DNA from: Chaetorhynchus papuensis | Taxonomy: Eukaryota > Chordata > Aves > Passeriformes > Rhipiduridae | Assembly: GCA_013396525.1 (NCBI GenBank) | Contig: VWYX01000875.1 | Span: forward strand, 62,001 to 126,000 | DNA: 64,000 bases | Reading direction: 5' to 3' | In this document: positions 36,531 to 48,851 of the stretch, piece after piece | Layout: every line of letters begins with the position of its first letter | How positions within the stretch are numbered: the stretch's first letter is position 1 | The notes under the pieces: model-generated | The model's database searches: none | What the model saw: the letters and a program-made list of their open reading frames with translations, nothing else | What the model was told of the DNA's origin: nothing | Program-made: the position numbers and the translations under genes

Positions 36531-38187
36531 CTATCACCAAGCACATCAGTCTCTCTGTCGAGCTACCGCGTTCAGACTCAGATGTCATTCCCCACCAAAG
36601 GCTTGCAGACTACCAAACCTTAGACAAAGAAAAGGACTGGGTTCCTCTTCATGCCATGGAAAGCACAGAGATGGTTTTCATCCAGCCAGCACCACAGAAC
36701 TTACAGAACACTAACTATCCTCCAATCACTAATCTAAACCAGCCTAACTATACCTCTCAACCCCATAAACTTCCCAAATTCAGACTACAAGGCTTTGATT
36801 TCCTACAATGGAGGTACATTTATAGGAGAGAGAAGTTTTCACTCCTCCTGAAAAATATCTAAGCACAGAAGCAGCAGTGAGTTACAAACTTCACTCCTTA
36901 CACATAATTACTATAGATAAGACAGGAAACACCAACAGAAGCAAAACAGTCAGACTCTGAAGTCCTGTCCATATTACTTCAAGCACCTACAAAACGCTAA
37001 ACACCAAATAGCTTCCACTTGATAATACAATTTGACTCCAGCAGCGATCTGTATTCCTATTGAGTACAGAGGACCAGAGAGGCAAAAATCCTAGGATGGG
37101 GCATGACCACACAGGGATGCATGGATGCTGCTTTTCTTCGTGACCTGTGGTATCTAGGTGATCTTTATTTTAATTTCCAGTCCACTTCTCTAAAATGACA
37201 ACTATTTCTGTCCTTCCTCATTTCTGCTGACTGCTTACGAGTCATGGCCCCCTTTGCACTGTTGTGAACATCAGAACAAGCCAAAGCCACTGAGAAGCAG
37301 CAGGGCAAAGCTGCTTCCACAAAAGAAGTCCCCCAGTCTTTCCCAGGAAAACAAGCTTCTTTGCTTAGCCTGTGTTTTTGTTCTACTTTTCATGTAATAC
37401 AAGTGGGGCTAATTTTGTGTCAGTGAAGTATTCTAAGTTTTTACTTTTTAATTAAATGTTAAAAATTGGGAAGCTTAAAATCCCAAACAGTATCCAAACA
37501 ACCTGCAGAGCATCTGTATACATCACTAACAAGAGCTTTTATCACAGCAGTTCTGAAAATTTGGAAATAGGCAGGTATACTCAAAAGAAAAAAACAGCAC
37601 TCCTTACATGTTATTCTATTTGCTTCTCTATGAACTCCTAAAGCACATTAATCAAGCATGAAGATCAACATGACCGTCAGTTTTTCAAGCAGTGGCATAA
37701 ATTAAATGGATGGATTGATGTGGTTGTTGTTGGTTTGGGGTGGTTTTATTCAGGGTATTAGTGTGTGTGTTATTTTGGCTTTTTTCAACTTGTATCATGC
37801 AAGATTTCAAGCAAGATACTGAAAAAGCAGAAAGCTGAAGTTATTGGTTGGTAATTCTTTACATAATAGTTCAGTTTGAACAGGGAAATTCTAGACAATT
37901 ACTTACTACATCTATCAATTATTTCCTTTCTAAACCTAGTGAAATAATGTTGGTTTTAAAAAGAGACCATTTCATAGGAGAGAAAAACCTACAGCAAGAA
38001 TTGCATATGGCTTTTACAGAAACAGTTATAAGGAAAGATTCAGGTTGGTTTTCAAAAGAAAAACAGCACTCTTAGAACAAAGAATAGCATAGACATGAGT
38101 CATTTCAAAATCACAGCAACAGAAGAAAGAAAAATGAAGTAAATAACAAAACATTCTAATAACCACTATTCAATATTGCTAACCACA

Positions 38188-38806
38188 TGTCATGACTTAA
38201 CCTCAGCCAGCAACAAACCACCATGCAGCCACTCACTCACTCACTCCCCCTGCATCAGGATGAGGGAGAAAATCAAGAAGTGCAAAAATGAAAAAGCTCC
38301 TGGCTTTTCATAATAAAGACAATAATAAAGACAAATTAATAGCTAAAGCAAAAGCTGTGCATGCAAGCAAAGCAAACCAAGGAATTCATTCACCTTTTCC
38401 CATGGGCAGGCAGGTGTTCAGCCATCCCCAGGAGAGCAGGGCTCCACCATGCCTAATGGTGACTTGGAGAGACAAACACCATCACTTCCAAATGTCCCAA
38501 CCCCTTCCTTCTTCTTCCCCCAGCTTTATATGCTGAGCACGACACCTTATGGTCTGGAATGTCCCTTGCATCAGCTGGGGCCACCTGTCCCTCCCGGCTG
38601 TGAACCCTTCCAACTCCTTGTGCACTCCCAATCCACTCACTGGTGGGGTGAGCTGAGGAGCAGAAAGCTTTGGCTTTGTGTAAGCCCTACTCAGGAATAA
38701 TGGAAACATCCCTGCGTTATCAACAGTTTCCAGCACAAATCCAAAACACAGCCCCATACCCAGTATTATGAAGACAATTAACTCCATCTCAGCCAAAACC
38801 AGCACA
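38188..38806 (-). mobile_element. Solo ERVL-type LTR, minus orientation
   Basis: On the minus strand it begins TGTGCTGGTTTTGGCTGAG, a very common avian LTR start, and ends with a GCTGAGGTTAAG-type segment and CATGACA. A TATA box reads CATATAAAGCT on the minus strand (38522-38532). Flanks CCACA (38183-38187) and TCACA (38807-38811) are compatible with a 5 bp target-site duplication with one mismatch. It lies in the same direction as DDX10 transcription and upstream of the three exons seen here. No coding part is attached. Confidence 0.85.
38522..38532 (-). promoter_or_regulatory. TATA box of the minus-strand LTR
   Basis: AGCTTTATATG on the plus strand reads CATATAAAGCT on the minus strand, in the expected central part of this LTR family. 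Whether it is still active cannot be told from sequence. Confidence 0.5.
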
Positions 38807-41800
38807 TCACATTATGGACAAAGACCACAAGACCAGCAGCTCACCACACTATTGTGTTCCAGTTAAAATTGCCTTTGGGATCAAAGAAAGAGACACAGAT
38901 GGAAGAAAGTACAGCCAAGACAGACCTGTACTATGGCAACCACCCTCTTACACCATGGTTTTGATTACTGTTAGCACAAGAGATTACAGCTGAATCCGAG
39001 TTTCATTACAGTTGTGTGTTTGGGTGCAAGAATTTGGTGAGAGAAGATTTTTTATTACACAATATACTACCGTTCTCTAAAGCAGATTAAATAAAGCCAG
39101 GAAAGTTGAAAATAACTAAATTTAAGATTAAAATTTCAGCATTCAATACAAAATGCAGGAGGTAGGATCAGAAAACCTTGCCACTTGCTAAACAACGGGA
39201 ATATTCTGCAATATATTTACATTAAGAGCTTGGCACTGTGTTTAGACAGGAATTTGCTACAATTCCTTCTATTTTAAAAAAGGTATTTACTTAGGAGATT
39301 GTTTTTACTGGTATATAGAGTATGACAGCAGAAAAGAAGGAGAAACAGGCAGCAGTAAATGGGTCCCTGTCCAGTATTTACCTCTAACCACAGACAAGAG
39401 TCAAGCTTAAGTACAGAAATCTTTATTAAACAGCTCTTCAATGATAAATCTTACTCCCATTTCTGATGCCACATAGCAGCATTTCTCTAGAATACTTCTA
39501 AAACACCGAAAACAACTAAAATAATTTCCCACTGAATTGTTACACTTTTCCTAGGAATGAATGCATACTCCACGTAATACGGGACTGTTCATTTCAGCAG
39601 CTGGTACCAAGACTTAAAAATGGGGAGTTTTGGCAAAGGATAAACAGAGATGGAGGCTGAAGTTTCTCTAACAAGTAAGTAAAAAAGGCAAATATTAAGA
39701 AAAATATGTTGATATTGCAACATTTACTGTAATTTACTGAACTTATTTTGTCAATTACGACTTAAAATCATAACTACTTCAACAGTGGTGAAGACACCAA
39801 CATTTTCAACAAAAACTATTCTTGAAGGACACTGGGGATTCCATCAGTAGTTCTACACTTCCAACTACGAGTTTAAATGAGAGAAAGGATTTCTTTTAAT
39901 CCACACACTCCCATACCTCCACATTCATTTTAAGATGTTTAATTCGGCTTTAACCATTTCCTCTTGTTTCTTTACAGGTACTTTAGAAATTCCTCGGTAC
40001 AGTTCCTAATCCTGAAATCAATTCCTGCATCCTCACAGCAGCATTTAACAGCTACAAAATTTAAACCAAAGCCTGAATATATATATTTTTAAGTGCATTT
40101 TCATCCCTACATCCATGAGAAAACCTTCATGCTTTCATGTTCTATATTGAGTAATAGAATGTTAATGTTTTACCCGGATATGAAATCCCAGAATACCAGA
40201 AGGAATCATGAATGAGCAGCATTGCACAATCAATTTTTCATGCTTTTTTCCCTTCCTATCTTACCCTCTCCCCTCTGCTTTTTTCTTTTTATTTTTCTAT
40301 TACGTATTTCCAACTCCTCCACAGAACAGGAAATGCTTTGGTGAAGAGCCAAGCTCCCCCCAGCCCACAAAACAAACATTTGATTCAAAGACTATAAATT
40401 ATGTAACTGTAAACACAACTCTATCTGTATACACCAACAGTTTTTGTCATTCATCTGCAAAACCACAGCAGCTAATTTTCCAAATCTTTAAGTGTAAGAC
40501 TATTATACTAGACATAAGGCCAAAAAATTCCCCTACATTTATGATTGTAAGCTCTAACACAAAAAAAATCCACTACTTAAGAAATTCATGAGTTTAAATA
40601 ATTAGATAATATCTCACTCTGAAAAATGTCTCTAATGCACTGGAACACAGAACTTTCAGCATTTGGCTGAAAAGCTCCATTACCTGGGAGCATAAGCAGC
40701 AACAACATCCCTTTCTAAAGCATTAGGTCTTTAGCAACACAAGGCCGTCACTTCTCATGCAGCTTATTTAAGTGAGATGTAATAGAGAACCCAGAACTAT
40801 TCACATATTTCTAGGCAAAAACCTAAATTAAGTTATAATCAAGTATGTATGACTAAATGAACATAAAGACATTCCAGAATAATGCAATTTAGGACCAAAT
40901 ACCTTAACACAGCTTTTGTTAATTTTCGGCAAATGGGTTGCTAGAAAAATGTATTTCCAAAGAAATATGTACAAGTCAAGATATCCTAATAACTCAAGTG
41001 GCCTCACACTGTAAATATCAAAGAAGTATACAATAATGGTTAATCCCACTAGTAACTGCAGTGCCAGACAAGACACAAAATGCCTTCATTCCACTCCTCC
41101 CTGCCATTACAAGGTATGCACCCTTAAAACAAAATCTTCTTTTGACAAAATCCAACAGAAACACACAGTAACCAACAAATTCTCCAGGACTTCTATAGCC
41201 AAGAGAAGTAGATGCAACATCAATTAACAAGCAAATCCCATTATTTTATTAACTGCTATTTATCCTCCCTATTCCAGAGCTTCCATTTTTGTGAGCAATA
41301 AACAGCTATCCTGAAGATGCTATTTCCAGCACAACCTGGCAAATTAGGAGACCATGACCATGTATTTGATATTGGCCCAAATTACAAACTACTTCAAACC
41401 TAGGCATCTCCTGTCTGTCACTTCTAAAAAAAGCCCTCAATCAAACAAAACCAAACCCAACCCAAACCCCATACCACACTGAGGAGCTAAGAACACCTGC
41501 ACCTTCTTTGCAACTTTCGTTCTATTACAGATTTCCAGCAAAGATGATGTTGAGATATTTTCTCAGTTTTCAGCAGGTGAAAGATTCTGCTTATTCATTC
41601 CCCATTAATATTCCACATGAAAGGCCTAACACTCAAAGTGGGAGTGAGGGGACACAAGTAGGAAGAGAAGGGGAAGACTGCCCTTCCTTTAAAGATGAAA
41701 AGAATCCTTAAGTCCTGAGGTGTGCTGAGTACACATTATGTTCTGGACCTTATAAATTCCAGTTTTGCTGAAAATTGCACCTTGTCTCACAGGGTGCACT

Positions 41801-42427
41801 TAATATCTTACTGCAAGACAGTTAAATTGAAATATTCAGAGAAATATAATCACTGGATGATAGAGCCAGAAGGCAATGCTAAGCTGACATTTAATGAACT
41901 GATTAATTTGGGGCTTTTTTAGTTAAATAAAGATCTTCGTGTTTAATGTAACTATTTTCTAGGAGTTAGGACACAGTTATTCTAAGGAAAAAGAAGAAAA
42001 AATACTTTTCTGCATAATCATTAAGGCAGCCAAGGCTTAAATAAATGTCAAAACATAGTTAAAATTATGGCTTAAAAAGACTCTGCAGAAGAGTCTTAGC
42101 TCAAAAGGTGGGATGAGAAGACCAAACTTTCCTGCTGTTTTTCTTTAAGGCTGAATGTGTTTTCCTGTGTGTGATGAGTGTGACCTTCTCTTTCTCCCCG
42201 AAAAGCCACAGGCCTGGCCCCAGGAACACAGTGGCAGCCAAGGCTGAAGCTTCTCAAAACATTCTGTTTGCTACATTCTCCTCATCTGTCATCAGAAAGT
42301 GACAAAAACATTACTTTGCAAAGAAAAATATATTTATCTCAACTCCCTCTCTCCTTCCTTTTACACAAGCTAAAACCACAACCTATGCCCATTTAATTGC
42401 CACCCACAAAAATATTCTCCACAGGCT

Positions 42428-43009
42428 GTGACCGCAAACAGCGAAGACTGCAGATGTTTTGAGAAAAAACCCAAACTGAGTTTTATTCATTTGAGCAGTG
42501 TGCATTTTTCAGCAGTAATTAGTGTGATAACCACCACTGTCTTTAAGAGAGCTTTATTTCCTCTTCTGATTGACACAGACGGCGCATTCTCCTGCCCTTC
42601 CCCTTCGGAGGCCCCTGAAGGCGATGCTCCTCTCTCCACACAGGAGCACACACAAGTGAAGCCATTCCTCATCTCCACCCAGGCTCAGCACTACTTCAGA
42701 GAGAAAGAAGAGCCAACACTGGTTGGGGGTCTGAGAGAGTTTATCTTTGATGCTTGGTTGAATTTAGCTCCCAAACAAGGAGTGCAGAGCCCAGCGGCAC
42801 CAGGGCGTCCTCCGCAGCCCCACACACCCAGCGAACGGGAGGCCTGGCTGGAGCAAAGGCAGCAGCACCGCACACACGGTGAGGAAAACACCACGGAACA
42901 GGAGGAAAGAACAGGACATCAGCTGAGGGAGCTGCTCACTGCTGCCAAGAGATTTGAGAAGAATGTAGCTGGTTTCTTCTCAACCAAATGTCAGTCAAGG
43001 ATAATCTGA
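42428..43009 (+). other. Unassigned 193-codon open frame in a CpG-retaining island
   Basis: This is the longest open frame in the window. It opens with MTANSEDCRCFEKKP and ends VAGFFSTKCQSRII, with a Pro/Ser/Glu/Gln-rich middle (APGRPPQPHTPSEREAWLEQ) and no domain I recognise. The DNA from about 42575 to 42900 is noticeably richer in G+C and CpG than the surrounding intron, and an ACGGTGAGG donor-like site lies near 42879. It is on the strand opposite DDX10. It may be a non-coding RNA exon, a regulatory island, a remnant of an unidentified repeat, or chance. I do not claim a protein. Confidence 0.2.
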
Positions 43010-46000
43010 AAAGACAGAAGTTCTTCACAACTAAAGGCTGATGCAGAAGCCACAATAATAACCTGAAAAGATATTTCACATCTATTATTTTTCTTCTTTT
43101 AAAAAGGCTGAGTATTTTGACTTCTTTTTCCATCTATTCAATACAGACTTAAAATGCTGCCAGAAGTGGTCCTGCAATTCTTTTAAACACCTCCACAGCT
43201 GCCCTTCGCTAGCACTGGTTCCTCCCCAACTCAGAGAAAAGCTGCTGCTCCAAGCATTTAAAACTGGCAGAAAGCTGGCACTAAGACTGGAAGGGCAAAG
43301 GCAACTCAGCTTCCAGCAAAAAACACATGAAAACTGTCCAGTCATTTGGAAGAAAATAAATTAAAAAGTAATTTTTCCCCACAGCTCAGGCATTAAATGA
43401 TCAGGTAATGCCCATTAACAAATAAAATCTTCTACCAGTTACGTGATTTTTGTTTTTTTAATAAGTCTTCCTTACTGGAAGTAACAGATGATTTAGAAGT
43501 GGAAACAGCAACACTTATAAGAAACAGTACAGGGCAAGGAAATCAGGCTGCTCCAGACGATGACAAGCCCTTTGACTGAACTCAAAAGGATGCAAAGTAG
43601 AAAAGCAAGTTTTAGAGGAATGATGGATTACAAAAAAGAAATGGAAATTGGAACAAGAAATATCTCACAGCACAAGAATGCCAAAGGTACATTTGCAAAA
43701 AAAAAATTTCTTGGTTCTTTAGACAAAGCCAATGTAACAGGAATAACTAATTTAAGTTTCTGCAGAACATTTAACAGAATCCATGCCAAAAAGTAATAGC
43801 TGAAGTTTAAAAAATGGTCAAGGAGAGTTAAGAGAGGTCAAGGATTAGAACTGCTACAGTGACTACAGTGATCTGTGTTGAAAGACAAATTACTGGGGTG
43901 CTACTGATTCTCCTCAGTCAGGCCCATGGTTCCTGTTCTGTGTGCACCCCTGGTTTCTCAGACTAAGTCAAGATCAATTAGTTTATGATAGTTGTTCTGA
44001 AAATGCAACAAACATCTGTCATTAATAATACATAATGTCTTTAAGTTTATGGCAGTCAGCTAATTGCACCCTAACACTGAATCTCTCCTCCTGAGCTGCA
44101 CTTACAACTTTGCTACCTTTCCCAAGCTTGTGTGTACCAAGGTCAAGAGCTGGACCAATCCAATTTAAGTAATACAAACTAAACAACACATCCCCTTTCC
44201 TGAGGCATTTTTACAAGCGCTGAAACGCAAGCTGCAAGTTGCTCATTTTCAGGCTTAATTCCCATCCTTGCAATTCACAGAACACGGTCTCTCGAGAAAT
44301 TTCTCTAAATTAAGAAATCTCTGTTGACAGATACCTCTTGGCTGGGCTTCACTTCCCTACCACCAAAGAATTATCCCATTTGAGCCTTAGCTAAGTTCCT
44401 GGGCACACACACAAATGGCTACATTGCCTTAAGTGAAGAAGTAAGCTGGAGCCACCAGGCCCACCAAAGAAAACAGCCCGAAGCCAGCAATATAGCAGGG
44501 ACACGGCAGCCTATGTTAGCACAACTGGGCCACTGCAACAACATCATGAACCCCACTCCAGTCTGCCCTACGCTCATTCTCACTCCAGCAAGACAGAAAA
44601 CCTCACCTTCCTCACCTGGAGCAACTTCACACACACTACTTCAAGCAAACTGCTGAAGCAAAACATCACGAGTTTGAAAAAGTAAATTGAAATGGACACA
44701 AGAAAAGGAAGAAAAAATAGGTTTAGGACTATTAATCTGTCATCACTACTTAAAAAAATACAGGGTGGTTGCTGACAGGTCTCCACTAAAAATAAATTTA
44801 GATAGATAGCTTAAGAAATAAGGGAAACACTCCTCACTTTCAAAAAACAACAGTTTCTGATGCAGTTTCAGAGAATACATGGGTCATGTGTAGCAGATGA
44901 CATTTGTTCAGTTTACAATAATCTGTCTGAAAGTCAAGATTTCTAGGATGGTGAGAAATATTTCCCATTTTGACTGCAAGTGTTTTCACGTTGTGCCAAG
45001 AGCCAGGCAGTGACCACAGCTGGAAGAAACCCAAACTCCGCTTCACTTACCCAGAATGTCAAGGCAGCTGGAGAGAGTTTTAATAGCACAGCAAAAGTTA
45101 GGAACAGCAAGAAAATCAAGAACAGCAGATCAACTGCCAATGTGGAAACTGGATTTTGAACATGTGCATTCACACTGACACATGTTATTCTAGATTAAAC
45201 GAAAACATCCTCTTCAAACCTTTCAGCAGAAAAAAGATTCTACATGAGAAACACTACTGAGTGGGAATATACCCATGTACTTCACACTGCTAGTGATCTC
45301 TTTCTATTCAAAACAGTAATCCAATATGGAACCAAATAAAGACATAAAAAAGCAATTTTGATCCCTTTTCTCCAGAGCAAGTATTTTCTCAAATTCTGTG
45401 ACCATGATAATGTAATGGAATACAGCTGTTGCAGACAGACCAGTTTGTAAGAACACACAAATTTATCTTCTGCACAAGCCACTCAATTAAAAACTAGAAA
45501 GTACATTACTTTGAGATTATGCTTTTTTTATATGCATTTCATGCATAGATTGATTTCCAAGAGGATGAAAGTTCATATATATATATGTGGAAGTAATTTT
45601 TCCTACTGAATCTACAGAAACAGAGGTTATCCCACTGTATTGCTGCATTCGATTGCTTTGATTTTTCTCAAAAGAGAGAAGATACTGAGAAGATATGATT
45701 TACTCATAACTCTGGTAGGGGAAAAAATTCTGAAATGCTTTTACAAGCACTTTTTACAGTGCTTCCATGCTTGAACAATACAGCTTTTTATGTTGCAGTA
45801 ACTTTTTATCATGCATTCAATAGATTTTATTCCTGTAGTAATTTACAGAAATGTGGGTAAGATTCTTTTTATCTACCATTTTCAGCCGCTCTGAGGAAGA
45901 AACATAAAAAAGCATATCCAAGTTTAGGCTAACACAGACAGGCAGAGTATGAGAGACCATATGGATAAAATGTCTTCTGTTTCAGTCTAGTGTGGAATTC

Positions 46001-47965
46001 TCTCTTATGCTTTGTCTAACATGGAGCTTCCCTTACCAGAAGGGTATTTGATTTGCTTATAAGTGAAAAAAAGCTGCTCAGGGTATTCAGTGGTCAAAAA
46101 GCAGGAGAAGACAAGAAGCCTGGTAAGAAGTGCACACTACATTGAAACAGCCCATTTCTTCCAAGGTCACAACCATAATAACATTTTCTATCAGTTTAGC
46201 AGCTTGCAGAAGGTAACTGCCATAATTTATTAGCTTATTTATCTACTTTGCTGTTTAGAACATCAGTAGGTTTAAGTATTTAGTAGAGCTATGGGAAAAA
46301 TAATGAGTCAGCTATGGGCCATCAGTGCAAAGAGATCAATATCTCAGCTAGGATAAAACTGGAACATTTAGTAATCAAAACTACCTATTACACAGAGCCA
46401 GTTCAGCAGCAAGATATTCTTCTCAATAAATTTTATATCTACATTTAACACATGAAAAACAAATTATTAATATTTGAAGCCATCTGCTTATTTATTTACA
46501 CTGCTTTAATAAAATTTGTCTTCTGATAATTTCCACTCTCACTTCTTAAAATAGAACATATGCAACAAAAAAGTCATACTTTCATTTAAAAAAAAAATCA
46601 CCCAGTAAGTCACATTTTTAAAAACGAGGGAAATATTTCTCTTCCTCCAGGGAAAAAAAAATAATCCAAGTGGCAGGAGATAGTTCCCATTAAAAACATC
46701 TTGACTTTGAATATTCAAATTGAAAATGTGAGCACACTTCCCATAGCACAAATAAACTCCTGTTCCATGAACATTTAATCAGTCAGGCTTTACTTCCTAT
46801 TTTCATGGATTGCTCACTTGCAAGAGCTGTGGTCCAGACAGACCCAGGTTTTTTTATCTTTTTAAAATTTGGGGCTATTAAGTCCTTCACTCGCAAAATT
46901 GTAGCACTCAGTTTTTCAAAGGAGCCATGAGGTTTTTTTCTGGTATGTGAGTTACAAAAATCATCACAAGGATGTTAAAATACTGGAATGATAGTATGCT
47001 TCTCAACTGTTTGGGTGGCTTGAGAAATAAACTCAATTTTAAAGGCAATCAGACATGAGACTTTTGAAACTTTTGAAAGTCTTACCTGGAAAACAACTAC
47101 ATTTCTAACAAGACAGGAAATAGAAGGAAATTAAATTAAATGAATGTAAAAATGATATTTTTCTTCCAAAGGTGAAATGCAAAAAAAATCCTACTTAGAA
47201 TTTTAAGAGATGCAAGACAAAACGATTTTCATCATTACTACTTTCCAGCTTCAGGGCACACTGCACTTCCAGCTCCAAACAACTTTTACTGATGCACACC
47301 AAGACAAAACCACAGCGGTGAGCAGAGGACTGACCAGCAGGTCCCTACGTGATAGTTATGAATTCTATCACCTGAAATATTTATTACAAGGCCAGTTTAG
47401 TCCAAAACATTACCAGGAGACTTCAGACCCTGTAAAAAAAAAAAACTGCAATCATGTCCCTTCCACATCTAAGGGGACATTGATCCACCAAGCCTTTTGG
47501 CTAAAGCTTTTCTGTAGCAGAAGTTTAACAACTCTGCAGGAAACTGCTTTGTTCATGGGTTGGCCCACTCACTCCAATCCAGCACACAGTCACTGTTCCA
47601 TGTTCATTTTCAGCTGCAAAGGAGCTGGTTTTACCTAAAAGATACTGGTACAATTTGTAATGCAGTAAAATATCAACTATTTACAGGGCCAATATATTAT
47701 GTAGATCTCTCTCTTCCTTCCAGATGTTATATGGAGTAAGGAGCAGGAATTCTGCAGAGAGCAGAACTCTATTTTAAAGCCTTAAGCGTTTTTCTTACCT
47801 AAGTGCAGAATATGAGAGACTCTCAAACAAAGCAAGCAGCAAGAGCAGAGAAGCGTGTGAGGAAACAGGAAAACTATTTTCCTCTTTACTACCTCTGCAA
47901 ACCCAGGGAGTGACTTTGAGCAGGAGGTAAAACACCAGGGGCTTTGAATCAGCTCCTGAAATCAC

Positions 47966-48210
47966 TAGAATTACAGAGTAGTTTGAGTTGGAAGGGACCT
48001 TTAAAAGTCATCTAGTCCCATTTCCCTGAAATGAGCAGGGATCTTCCACTATATCAGGTTGCTCAGAGCCCCCAACCAGCCTGACCTTGAAAGTTTCCAG
48101 GAATGGGGCTTCTACCATGTCTCTATTTGAGTGTTTTACCACATTCATTGTAAAAATCTTCTTCTTTATATCTAATCTAAAGCATTACCTTCCTTCTCCA
48201 CTACAGGAGT
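47966..48210 (-). mobile_element. CR1 LINE 3'-end fragment
   Basis: Antisense CR1 signature: GTTTGAGTTGGAAGGGACC, the CATCTAGTCCCATTTCCC block, ATATCAGGTTGCTCAGAGCC and TATCTAATCTAAAGCATTACC. Relative to the usual CR1 order it has an internal deletion after ATCTAATCTAAA. The end near the CACTACAGG motif is approximate. Confidence 0.9.
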
Positions 48211-48835
48211 AACCTTGGTTGACTGGCCTACACAAGAGAAAATTGTAATTATCCTTATGGTCAGTCTTACCCACTCTTCAAGACGCACTCTATCAATTTT
48301 CGCTTGGACTCCCTCAAAATGCACCAGCTCCTTGTTAAACACTCTCTTCCCTAGAAACCTCCATACTCTTTACATGCCCTCTGCTGGTGCATCCTCACCA
48401 CAAAAAGGTGGTGTAATGCTGGAGTGCACCACCAGCTGTATTTCAAACAGCAGAACTTACCAGCATCAGCCTTTCCACACAACTATCTCGATTCCTTGCT
48501 ATTTTTGTACCTTTCAGACTCAAAATCAAGCATTCCTTAGGTGAATTGAGTCAAGTTAGCCTACCAGGGCTTAAAGGATGATTTAGGCAAGAAAAACCAA
48601 ACACTGGATAGATTTAAAACAAATTCATGTGAATCCAATTCAGGCAAAACTTGGGAACACCACATGTAAGACAAAAGTGCTCTTGTTTATATCCCTAATA
48701 TTTCATTGCAAGATTGGAAAAATTATTTTATTATTAGAGATCAACATTCACTGATATCTCCTTACCTACTGTAATTCCAGTAAGATCCCAAGCACCCACA
48801 AATCAAATGAAAGCTGAAGAACAATTCTCTGTCAC

Positions 48836-48851
48836 TATAATAATAATAATA
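48836..48851 (+). repeat. Short (TAA)n tract
   Basis: Five TAA/ATA units in a row. Minor. Confidence 0.7.

Noticed and set aside
48215..48544. 109-codon plus-strand frame after the CR1 piece
   Set aside because: No homology or splice context; it follows directly from CR1-derived sequence and has unremarkable composition.
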